In this document: in pieces, positions 30,379 to 37,797 of the stretch
Position numbering within the stretch: position 1 is the first letter of the stretch
How the letters are laid out: each line of letters opens with the position of its first letter
NCBI GenBank assembly: GCA_963777095.1
Contig: CAVZOY010000006.1
Location: 124,001-188,000, forward strand
DNA: 64,000 nucleotides
Source: CAVZOY01 sp963777095
GTDB taxonomy: Bacteria; Actinomycetota; Actinomycetes; Mycobacteriales; Geodermatophilaceae
Reading direction: 5' to 3'
Position numbers and translations under genes: made by a program
Notes under the pieces: model-generated
Seen by the model: the letters and a program-made list of their open reading frames with translations, nothing else
Databases searched by the model: none
Told to the model about the DNA's origin: nothing

Positions 30379-30400
30379 GAGAGACGGGATCCACCGATGA
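30362..30400 (+). CDS. Possible 12-codon leader ORF coupled to the sulfotransferase
   Basis: ATG ATG followed by four ACG codons and ending TGA at 30398-30400, which overlaps the sulfotransferase ATG at 30397 (ATGA). The peptide would be MMTTTTRDGIHR. It could bridge the 110-base gap from the preceding gene by translational re-initiation. There is no clear ribosome binding site of its own, so it may be fortuitous. Confidence 0.25.
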   Translation: MMTTTTRDGIHR

Positions 30401-31302
30401 CGCTCACCGGCAAGCTGCGACGATCGCCGGCGGTCAAGCGGTCGGTCCAGACGCTGACCGTCGGCTACGGCCGGCTGACCAGCGGGGCCCGGATGACGCC
30501 CGGCTTCCTGATCATCGGCGGCCAGCGGTGCGGCACGACGTCGTTGTACCGCACGCTCGCGCAGCACCCGAACGTGCTCAAGGCCGTGAAGCACAAGGGC
30601 ATCCACTACTTCGACACCGACTACCAGCGCGGCATGGACTGGTACCGGGCGCACTTCCCGCTCCGGCGGACGGCGGACGCCGTCGAGCGGCGCACCGGCG
30701 TGCGACCGTTGACCTTCGAGTCGAGCCCGTACTACATGTTCCACCCGCTGGCCGCCGAGCGGATCGACCGCGACCTGCCCGGCGTCAACGTGCTCGTGCT
30801 GCTCCGCGACCCGGTGGAGCGGGCCTACTCCGCGCACGCGCACGAGCTGGCCCGCGGATTCGAGGACCAGGACTTCGAGACGGCGCTGGCGCTGGAGGAC
30901 GAGCGGCTGGCCGGCGAGGCCGAGAAGCTGATCGCCGACCCGACCTACCGGAGCCACTCGCACCAGCACCACGGCTACCTGCAGCGCGGCCGCTACGTCG
31001 ACCACCTGGAGCGACTGGAGGCGGTCTTCGGCCGCGACCGGATGCACGTGATCGACAGCTCCCGCTTCTTCACCGACCCCGAGCCGGTGCACGACGCCGT
31101 CCTGGAGTTCCTCGGGCTGCCGCACACCGGCTACCCGGTGTTCGAGCGGCACAACGCGCGGCCGCGGTCGCCGATGGACCCCGCCCTGCGCGAGCGGCTC
31201 GAGGCCCACTTCGAGCCCTACGACGAGCGCCTCGCCGCCTGGCTGGGACACCCGGTCAGCTGGCGGGCCGAGGTCGGCCGTGCCGAGCGGACCGCTCCCT
31301 GA
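30397..31302 (+). CDS. Sulfotransferase (PAPS-dependent), first of four
   Basis: 301 residues, intact. The 5'-phosphosulfate loop is LIIGGQRCGTTSLYRTLAQH at about residues 37-56, and the 3'-phosphate loop is NVLVLLRDPVERAYSAHAHE near residue 130. HKGIHYFDTDY, FESSPYYMFHPLAAERI and GYLQRGRYVDHLERL are typical of heparan-sulfate N-sulfotransferase-like bacterial enzymes. It should move sulfate from PAPS onto a hydroxyl or amino group of the glycan (or its lipid-linked precursor) in the cytoplasm. ATG 30397 follows gagacggg. It is the first gene after a 110-base gap inside the operon, which contains a trinucleotide repeat and a possible leader ORF. There is no sign of transfer by base composition. 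Confidence 0.9.
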   Translation: MTLTGKLRRSPAVKRSVQTLTVGYGRLTSGARMTPGFLIIGGQRCGTTSLYRTLAQHPNVLKAVKHKGIHYFDTDYQRGMDWYRAHFPLRRTADAVERRTGVRPLTFESSPYYMFHPLAAERIDRDLPGVNVLVLLRDPVERAYSAHAHELARGFEDQDFETALALEDERLAGEAEKLIADPTYRSHSHQHHGYLQRGRYVDHLERLEAVFGRDRMHVIDSSRFFTDPEPVHDAVLEFLGLPHTGYPVFERHNARPRSPMDPALRERLEAHFEPYDERLAAWLGHPVSWRAEVGRAERTAP

Positions 31303-31316
31303 ACGGACGGCGCACG

Positions 31317-31334
31317 ATGAGCTCCCCGGCATGA
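31317..31334 (+). CDS. Possible 5-codon bridging ORF before the flippase
   Basis: ATG AGC TCC CCG GCA TGA, whose stop overlaps the flippase ATG at 31331. It would couple translation across the 28-base gap after the sulfotransferase. It may be fortuitous, but its layout matches the leader frame ahead of the sulfotransferase. Confidence 0.2.
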   Translation: MSSPA

Positions 31335-32917
31335 GCACCTCGACGACCGGCGCCCCCGCGCGGGGCGCCGGGAGCTCCGGCATGCCCGGCATCGCCCGCG
31401 GCGGGGTGCTCAACCTGGTCGGGGCGGCCGTCACGGCGGTCACCGGCGTCGCGCTCGTCGTCGTCGTCACGCGGGCGCTGCCCCAGGACCGGGCCGGCGT
31501 CTTCTTCGCGCTGACCTCGCTGTTCCTGATCGCCGAGATGGTGGCCCGGCTGGGCACCGGCACGGGGCTGGTCTACTTCGTCGCCCGCCTGCGGCGGCTG
31601 GACCGGGCCGCGGAGATCCGCGCGGTGCAGCGCGTGGCGCTGATCCCGGTCGTGGTGGTGAGCCTGCTGGTCACGGCGGCCCTGCTGATCTGGACGCCGT
31701 TCTTCGCCCAACTGGTCGGCTCGGACACTTCCGGCACGCGGACGGCGATCGTCGTCCTGGCCGTGCTGCTGCCGGTGACGACGCTGTCCGAGGCGCTGCT
31801 CGCCGCGACCCGGGGCCACGGCACGATGCTGCCGACGGTCGCGCTGGACAAGGTGGGGCGCTCGACGCTGCAGCTGGTGCTCGTGGCCGTCGCCGTGACG
31901 GCCGGCTCGCTCGCTCTGCTGACCGGCGCCTGGGCAGTTCCCTGGGCCGTGTCGGCGCTGCTCGCGTGGCTGTGGCTGCGGCGGCTCTCGCGCGGTCTGC
32001 CCCGGCCCGAGCCGTCGGTCCGCCGGCCCCGTCGCGAGGTGCGGCGGGAGTTCTGGGGCTTCACCTGGCCGCGTGCGGTGAACAGCCTCGTCGCGATCGC
32101 GCTGCAGCGCGTGGACATCCTGCTGGTCACCGTGCTCTCGGGACCTGCCGCCGCGGCCGTGTACACCGCTGCGACCCGCTTCCTGGTCGTCGGTCAGCTG
32201 GTGAACAGCTCCATCTCGACGGCCGCGCAGCCCCGGCTGGCCGAGGTGCTCGCGGTCGACGACCGCGCCTCGGCCTCCGCGGTCTACCGCTCGGCCACGG
32301 CCTGGATCGTGCTGCTGACCTGGCCGCTGTACCTGCTGTGCGCGGTGTTCGCCGAAGCTGTGCTGTCGATCTTCGGCGAGGGGTACGCCGCGGGCCGCCC
32401 GGTGATCCTCGTGCTGGCCGGGGCGATGCTGCTGGCCACGGCCTGCGGCATGGTCGACATGCTGCTCAACATGGCCGGGCGGACGTCCTGGACGCTGGCC
32501 AACTCCCTCGTCGCGCTGGCCGTGATGGTGGGCGTCGACCTGCTGCTGATCCCGCCGCTGGGCATCCTCGGCGCGGCGATCGGCTGGGCCGCGGCCATCC
32601 TGGTCAACAACCTGCTGCCGCTGACCCAGCTGGTGCTCGCCTACGGCCTGCATCCCTTCGGCCGGGCCACCCTGTCGGCCGCCGCCCTGGCCGGCGCCTG
32701 CTTCGGCGTCCTGCCGGTGGCGGCCCGCCTGCTCGCGCCGGACAGCCCGGTCGCCGCCCTCGTCGCGGTGGCCGTCGGCGGCGCGCTCTACCTGCTCGCC
32801 GTCCGCCGGTGGCGCGCGGCGCTCGGGCTGCCGTCACTGCGCTCGCTGCGCCCCGGCCGGCGCCGTCCGTCGTCCTCCGCCGAGGACGACCGCTCCCCCC
32901 TCGGAGGAACCCTGTGA
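31331..32917 (+). CDS. Polysaccharide flippase (MATE/MVF-type, Wzx-like)
   Basis: 528 residues with about 14 hydrophobic helices, in the Wzx/MviN-like oligosaccharidyl-lipid flippase family. Typical points are the N-terminal GVLNLVGAAVTAVTGVALVV helix, RRPRREVRREFWGFTWPRAVN before helix 7, and LLNMAGRTSWTLANSLVALA near residue 385. It moves undecaprenyl-linked repeat units across the membrane for the polymerase encoded upstream. A charged cytoplasmic C tail (RPGRRRPSSSAEDDRSPLGG) ends it. ATG 31331 is chosen over the out-of-frame ATG 31317. Its stop overlaps the next GTG (GTGA). No frame damage. Confidence 0.88.
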   Translation: MSTSTTGAPARGAGSSGMPGIARGGVLNLVGAAVTAVTGVALVVVVTRALPQDRAGVFFALTSLFLIAEMVARLGTGTGLVYFVARLRRLDRAAEIRAVQRVALIPVVVVSLLVTAALLIWTPFFAQLVGSDTSGTRTAIVVLAVLLPVTTLSEALLAATRGHGTMLPTVALDKVGRSTLQLVLVAVAVTAGSLALLTGAWAVPWAVSALLAWLWLRRLSRGLPRPEPSVRRPRREVRREFWGFTWPRAVNSLVAIALQRVDILLVTVLSGPAAAAVYTAATRFLVVGQLVNSSISTAAQPRLAEVLAVDDRASASAVYRSATAWIVLLTWPLYLLCAVFAEAVLSIFGEGYAAGRPVILVLAGAMLLATACGMVDMLLNMAGRTSWTLANSLVALAVMVGVDLLLIPPLGILGAAIGWAAAILVNNLLPLTQLVLAYGLHPFGRATLSAAALAGACFGVLPVAARLLAPDSPVAALVAVAVGGALYLLAVRRWRAALGLPSLRSLRPGRRRPSSSAEDDRSPLGGTL

Positions 32918-33870
32918 CCACCGTCGACCGGCGCCCCGACGCGCAGCCGGCCCCGCCCGCCCGCCTGGAGCTGACGCCCTGGCGGTTGGCGGTCCTGACC
33001 GCGCGCGGGCTGGTCTCCGACCGGCGCGAGCGCCGTCAGGAGCGCTCCGGACGCCCGCGCCGCCGTCCGACCGCCGCCGTGCTGGACCCGCGGCTGCGCG
33101 CGCCGGTGTTCGTGCTGGGTGCGCCGCGGTCGGGCACCACGTTCCTCGGCTCGTGCATCGGCGCGCTGCCGGAGGTCTCGTACCACTTCGAGCCGCGGGT
33201 GACCAAGGCCGCCGCCCGCCAGGTGCACGAGGGCACCTGGCCGGAGCGGCGCGCGGGCCGCGTGTTCCGCACCTCCTACCGGCTGCTGCTGCTCGCCGCG
33301 GGCGACGGCGGGCGCCGGTTCGTGGAGAAGAACCCGGAGAACTGCTTCGTCGTGCCGTTCCTGGTGCGCACCTTTCCCGACGCCCGGTTCGTGCAGATCG
33401 TCCGCGACGGCCGGGACGTCGCCGTCTCGCACGCCGAGAAGCCGTGGCTGTCCGCCGCGTCGGCCGGCAGCGGCACGCGCGGCCGCGGCGGCCAGGCGTG
33501 GGGTCCGTGGGCCCGCTGGTGGGTGGAGCCCGAGCGCGCCGCCGAGTTCGAGGCGGCCTCCGACCTCACCCGGACGGCGTGGTCGTGGCGCCGGTTCACC
33601 TCGGCGGCCCGGAAGGCGCTGGCCGAGCTGCCGGCCGACCGGGTCCTGACCGTCCGCTACGAGGAGCTCGTCACCGATCCGGAGGCTGCCGCGCGGACGA
33701 TCGGCGCGTTCTTCGGCCACGACGAGCCGCCGGCGTCGCTGCGGGCCGCGCTGGCCCGTGCGGACGCCGGGTCGGTCGGCCGCTGGCGCGCGGCGCTGAC
33801 GGCCGAGGGGCTCGCCGACGTGGAGCGCGAGGCCGGTCCGCTGCTGCGCGAGCTGGGATACCTCCCGTGA
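32914..33870 (+). CDS. Sulfotransferase, second of four
   Basis: 318 residues, intact, starting at GTG 32914 in a GTGA overlap with the flippase. PAPS-binding motifs: VFVLGAPRSGTTFLGSCIGA near residue 65 and RFVQIVRDGRDVAVSHAEKP near residue 155. VLTVRYEELVTDPEAAARTI near residue 250 is the conserved YExL segment of sulfotransferase family proteins, and KNPENCFVVPFLVRTFPDAR precedes the 3' loop. It is distinct from the first sulfotransferase, with little shared sequence outside the PAPS loops, so a different acceptor position is likely. A basic N-terminal region of about 55 residues (RRERRQERSGRPRRRPT) precedes the domain. Its stop overlaps the start of the next sulfotransferase. Confidence 0.9.
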   Translation: MTTVDRRPDAQPAPPARLELTPWRLAVLTARGLVSDRRERRQERSGRPRRRPTAAVLDPRLRAPVFVLGAPRSGTTFLGSCIGALPEVSYHFEPRVTKAAARQVHEGTWPERRAGRVFRTSYRLLLLAAGDGGRRFVEKNPENCFVVPFLVRTFPDARFVQIVRDGRDVAVSHAEKPWLSAASAGSGTRGRGGQAWGPWARWWVEPERAAEFEAASDLTRTAWSWRRFTSAARKALAELPADRVLTVRYEELVTDPEAAARTIGAFFGHDEPPASLRAALARADAGSVGRWRAALTAEGLADVEREAGPLLRELGYLP

Positions 33871-34928
33871 CGGCCGACTCGCGCGGGCTGCTCGTCACCG
33901 GCCTGCCCCGCAGCGGCACGAGCTGGGTGGGCAAGATGCTGGAGGCCTCGGGCGAGGTCGTCTACGTCAACGAGCCGATGAACCCGCAGCACCCGCCGGG
34001 GCACTCGCCGGGCGTGCTCGACGCCCGGGTGCGTCGGCAGTTCCAGTACGTCGACCCGGCCGACGACGCCGAGTGGCGGCGGGCGTTCGAGCTGACCCTC
34101 GGCCTCCGCTACCAGTTCGGCGCCGAGCTGCGGCAGAACCGGTCGGCCTACGACCTGGCCCGCATGGTCAAGTACGGCCGGTCGTTCACGGCGGGCCGGC
34201 TGCGCGGCCGCCGCGCGATGCTCGACGACCCGTTCGCCGTCCTGTCCACCGGCTGGCTGGTGGAGCGGATGGGCGTGACGGCGGTGGTGCTGGTGCGCGA
34301 CCCGGTGTCGTTCGTCGGCAGCTGGCGCGCGCTCGGCTGGACGATGAACTTCCACGAGCTGCTCGAGCAGCCGGCGCTGGTGCGCGACCACCTGGGCCCC
34401 TACGTCGAGCGGATGCGGGCGCTCGTGGGGTCGCCGGACTGGCTGGCGCGGTTCTGCCTGCTGTGGGAGATGACCTACGACGTCGTCGACCGGGCGTTCG
34501 CCCCGCTGCCGGGCGTGCACGTGATCGGCTACGAGAGCCTCGTGCAGCAACCGATGGAGGGCTTCGCCGATCTGTACGGCCGCTTCGGGCTCACCTGGTC
34601 CGACGACGCCGCCCGACGGGTGCGCGAGGCGACGACGGAGAAGGCCGGTGCCGAGCAGGGCTCGCACCGGTGGTCGCTGCGGGGCGGGCTGTCGCGGACG
34701 GCGTACCGGCCGATGGGCGCCTCGACGGCGCTGTCGACCTACCGGTCGCGGCTGACCGAGGCCGAGGTCGAGCGGGTGCGGGAGCTCACCGCCGACGTCG
34801 CGGCGCGGGTGCTGCCGAAGACCGCGCCGACCGGCTTAGATCAGCGCCAGAGTGCGCGGCGCACGCGGATCGGCCGCACCGCCCAGGCGAGCAGCCGCAC
34901 CGCGAACGGCAGGTCGTGCAGCACGTAG
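33867..34928 (+). CDS. Sulfotransferase, third of four
   Basis: As read 353 residues from GTG 33867 (GTGA overlap with the second sulfotransferase). The PAPS loops are GLLVTGLPRSGTSWVGKMLE near residue 6 and AVVLVRDPVSFVGSWRALGW near residue 142; VIGYESLVQQPMEGFADL near residue 215 is the YExL segment. The last ~30 residues (DQRQSARRTRIGR...) lie antisense to the WecG gene and look artefactual: deleting one T from ggcttaga at 34834-34840 would end this gene at TAG near 34839 and the convergent gene at its own TAG, an overlapping CTAG. I therefore expect a true length near 324. It probably acts in the same glycan pathway as its neighbours. Confidence 0.87.
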   Translation: MTADSRGLLVTGLPRSGTSWVGKMLEASGEVVYVNEPMNPQHPPGHSPGVLDARVRRQFQYVDPADDAEWRRAFELTLGLRYQFGAELRQNRSAYDLARMVKYGRSFTAGRLRGRRAMLDDPFAVLSTGWLVERMGVTAVVLVRDPVSFVGSWRALGWTMNFHELLEQPALVRDHLGPYVERMRALVGSPDWLARFCLLWEMTYDVVDRAFAPLPGVHVIGYESLVQQPMEGFADLYGRFGLTWSDDAARRVREATTEKAGAEQGSHRWSLRGGLSRTAYRPMGASTALSTYRSRLTEAEVERVRELTADVAARVLPKTAPTGLDQRQSARRTRIGRTAQASSRTANGRSCST

Positions 34929-35635
34929 CGGCGGAACAGCCGCCGCGGCTCGCTGACCAGCCGGAAGAACCACTCCAGGCCGGCCGCGCTGCATCCACCG
35001 CGGTGCGCGGGCCAGGTCGCCGGCCGCGAACGGGATCGCGGCGCCGCAGCCGAGCCACCAGGCGCCGGGCAGCGCGTCGGCGAAGCGCTGGATCAGCAGC
35101 TCCTGCTTCGGGAAGCCCAGCCCCACGAAGACGACGTCGGGGCGCGTGGCGACCAGGTCGTCGCGGCAGCGGCCGAGGCTCCTCGGGGTCGCTGTTCGAA
35201 GCCGAACGGCGGCGAGCACGTGCCCGCCACCTGCAGACCCGGGTAGCGGCGCGCGCAGGACCTCGGCGGCCCGCTCCGGGACGCCGGTGTCGCCGCCGAG
35301 CAGGTAGATGCGTCTTGCCGTCCTCGGCGGCGGCGGCGCACAGCGACCACAGCAGGTCGGCGCCGGCGACGCGCTCGGGCACCGGCCGGCCGGCCAGCCG
35401 GCCGGCCCACACCACGGGGGCGCCGTCGGCGACGCTCAGGTCGGCGCTGCGGATCGAGGTCGCCCAGGCTGCGGTCGACGGCGGCGGCACGGAGGTGGTC
35501 GACGTTGGGGGTGGCGATCCAGCCGCCCCGGCCGTCGTGCCACGCCTCGCGGACGCGGGCCACGACCTGCGCCTCGGTGAGCGCGTCGATCGGCAGCCCG
35601 CCGATCTCCACCCGTTCACCGCGCGTCGCCGTCAC
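34836..35635 (-). CDS. WecG/TagA/CpsF family glycosyltransferase
   Basis: About 265 residues, starting at GTG 35635. After repair of at least five single-base frame breaks (about 35455, 35315, 35260, 35190 and 34990) the family motifs read: VEIGGLPIDALTEAQVVARV, WIATPNVDHLRAAAVDRSLG, ADGAPVVWAGRLAGRPVPER with the conserved D-G-P/V-W pattern, DLLWSLC, YPGLQVAGTCSPPFGFE, and RPDVVFVGLGFPKQELLIQR. These enzymes add N-acetylmannosamine(uronate) or similar to a lipid-linked first sugar. It is on the opposite strand to the flanking sulfotransferases, convergent with the third one, and would act at the second step of repeat-unit assembly. The breaks are mostly surplus Gs after C. Confidence 0.82.
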
Positions 35636-35751
35636 GCGACCGATTCTCCCGGACGGTGCGCCGGCGTGGGGATCGATGGTCGCGGGTCTCACCAGTTCGG
35701 GGCGGACGACGGCCGAGGAACGCGCCAGGTCGGTGGGAGAATCGCGAGGTG

Positions 35752-36746
35752 GTGAGCACCGAGATCGACCGGCCGGCGGCGTCGCCGTCGCCGGGGGCGC
35801 GGACGCGCCCGACGGTGCTGTACCTGGGCGGCCTGGGGCGCAGCGGGACGACGGTCCTCGAGCGGGTCCTCGGCGAGCTGCCGGGTGTCTGCTCGGTCGG
35901 CGAGCTGGTGCACCTGTGGCGCCGCGGCGTCCTGGACGGCGAGACGTGCGGCTGCGGTCGCTCCTTCGGCTCCTGTCCCTTCTGGGCCGAGGTCGGGCGG
36001 GTCGCGTTCGGCGGCTGGTCCCGCGACGCTCGCCGAGCGCATGGAGGAGCTGCGCGCCGCTCGTCGACCGCACCCGGTTCGTGCCGCGGCTGCTCGCCCC
36101 GCGCCTGATGCGCCGCGAGCTGCGGGCGGCGCTGAGCGAGTACGCCGAGACCTGGCTCCGGCTGTACCGCGCCATCCACGAGGTGTCCGGCGGCGCGGTG
36201 GTCGTCGACTCCAGCAAGCACTCGTCGCTGGCCTTCGTCCTGCGCACCGAACCCGGCATCGACCTGCGCGTGGTCCACGTCGTCCGCGACAGCCGGGGGG
36301 TGGCCTACTCCTGGACCAAGGAGGTGCGCCGTCCCGAGGCCGGCGACGACGACGGCGCTGATGACCCGCTACTCCCCGACCCGCGCCTCGGCGCTGTGGG
36401 TCGGCCACAACCTGCTCTTCGGCGCTGCTGCGGCCGCACCGGCACGCGCACCCGGCTGCTGCGCTACGAGGACTTCGTCGCCGCGCCGCGTCCGGTCCTG
36501 GCCGAGCTGGCCGGCTTCGCGGGGCTGCCCTCCGACGACGGCCCGTTCGTCGACGACGCGACCGTGCTGCTCTCGCCGTCCCACACCGTGGCCGGCAACC
36601 CCATGCGCTTCCGCACCGGACCGATCGCGCTGCGCCGCGACGACGCCTGGCGGGCTCGTCTGCCCCGCGCCCGCCGGATGCTGGTGTCGACCCTGACCGC
36701 GCCCCTGCTGGCCCGGTACGGCTACCTGGGGCGGGCCGGCCGGTGA
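35752..36746 (+). CDS. Sulfotransferase, fourth of four
   Basis: About 325 residues from GTG 35752. The 5' PAPS loop is VLYLGGLGRSGTTVLERVLG near residue 22, followed by PGVCSVGELVHLWRRGVLDG and a Cys-rich CGCGRSFGSCPFW. The 3' loop is LRVVHVVRDSRGVAYSWTKE near residue 175, with VVVDSSKHSSLAFVLRTEPG ahead of it, then LLRYEDFVAAPRPVLAELAG. These SSK/Cys features resemble a Stf-like subgroup seen in actinobacteria. About five frame breaks (two near 36030-36060, then near 36356, 36425 and 36455) are each cured by dropping one base. Its stop overlaps the GT2 start. Together with the three upstream enzymes it makes sulfation the theme of the locus. Confidence 0.85.
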
Positions 36747-37661
36747 CCGCTGCGACCGTCGGGGTCGTCGTGCCCACGCACGACCGCCCCGAGCTGCTGC
36801 GCGAGACGCTGCGCTCGATCCTGGCCCAGGACACCGACGCCGACCTCGACGTCGTCGTGGTGTTCGACCGCAGCACGCCCGACCCCGCGCTGGAGGAGCT
36901 GAGCCCCCCGGCGCGCCGCGTGCGGGTCCTGGCCAACGGCGCGGATGCCCGGCCTCGCCGGCTCCCGCAACACCGGCATCCTCGCGCTGGAGACCGAGTG
37001 GGTCGCGTTCTGCGACGACGACGACACGTGGGCTCCCGGCCGGCTCTCCGCCCAGCTCCGGCGGAGCGCCGAGCACCCCGAGGCCGATGTCCTCACCACG
37101 GCGATCTGCGTGGCCTTCGAGGGTGCCGAGGTGCCCCGGCTGGCCGGGCAGGACGTCGTCCGCCACGCGGACCTCCTGCGCAGCCGCATGGCCATGCTGC
37201 ACAGCTCCACGCTGCTGCTGCGCCGCAGCGCCCTGCTGGGCCCGCTCGGCCTGGTCTCCGAGGAGATCCCGGGCAGCCAGAACGAGGACTGGGACATCCT
37301 GCTGCGCGCCGCGTCGCTGGCGCCGATCCAGCACGTCGACGAGCCGCTGGTCCGCGTGCTGTGGGGTCGTTCGTCGCACTTCTCCCGGCAGTGGGAGACC
37401 CGGGTCTCCTCGCTCGAGTGGATGCTCGAGCGGCACCCCGGGATCGCGCAGGACGACCGCGGCGCCGCCCGGGTCTTCGGCCAGCTGGCGTTCGGCAGCG
37501 CGGCCCTCGGCCGTCGCTCCGCCGCGGCCCGCTGGGCCCGCCGGGCTGCGCGCCGCCGGCCGACCGAGCCGCGGGCCTACCTGGCCCTGGCGGTGGCCGG
37601 AGGGCTGCTCCCGGCCGAGTCCGTCATGTCGTTCCTGCACCGCCGCGGCCGCGGCCTGTAG
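36743..37661 (+). CDS. Glycosyltransferase family 2
   Basis: About 305 residues, starting at GTG 36743 in a GTGA overlap with the sulfotransferase. GT-A fold motifs: VGVVVPTHDRPELLRETLRS at residues 6-25, VVVVFDRSTPDPALEEL, then after one frame repair near 36944 (a surplus G after C-G) PGLAGSRNTGILALETEWVA and the DXD-type metal site AFCDDDDTWAPGRL near residue 92. QNEDWDILLRAASLAP near residue 178 holds the acceptor-side ED pair. It transfers a sugar from a nucleotide donor to a lipid-linked acceptor. The C-terminal Arg/Ala-rich helix pair may associate with the membrane. The sugar is unknown. Confidence 0.88.
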
Positions 37662-37674
37662 TCCTCTCGGCCGA

Positions 37675-37701
37675 CTGTTGATCAGGTCGCCTGATCAACA
37701 G
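37675..37701. repeat. Perfect hairpin with TGATCA arms
   Basis: CTGTTGATCAGG at 37675-37686, loop tcg, CCTGATCAACAG at 37690-37701: a 12-base perfect stem 13 bases after the GT2 stop. It could terminate or stabilise transcripts from either side, though no U-tract follows. Its GTTGATCA core is shared with the inverted repeat between mazG and eno. Confidence 0.8.
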
Positions 37702-37724
37702 GGGACCTAGCTCGCCGTCGACCA

Positions 37725-37784
37725 TGAGCCAGGAACCCCGGAGCTGAGCCAGGACCTGCTGGGCTGAGCCAGGACGCGCGGCCC
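37725..37784. repeat. Three tandem 20-base repeats
   Basis: TGAGCCAGGA occurs at 37725, 37745 and 37765, exactly 20 bases apart, each followed by ten more variable bases often ending in ggc/gagc. The repeats lie between the GT2 and the convergent sugar transferase gene and are not explained by either. Confidence 0.85.
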
Positions 37785-37797
37785 GGCCGCGCCGTGG

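Noticed and set aside
37725..37784. CRISPR-like array
   Set aside because: The 20-base periodic repeats are too short, have only ten conserved bases, three units and no cas genes nearby.
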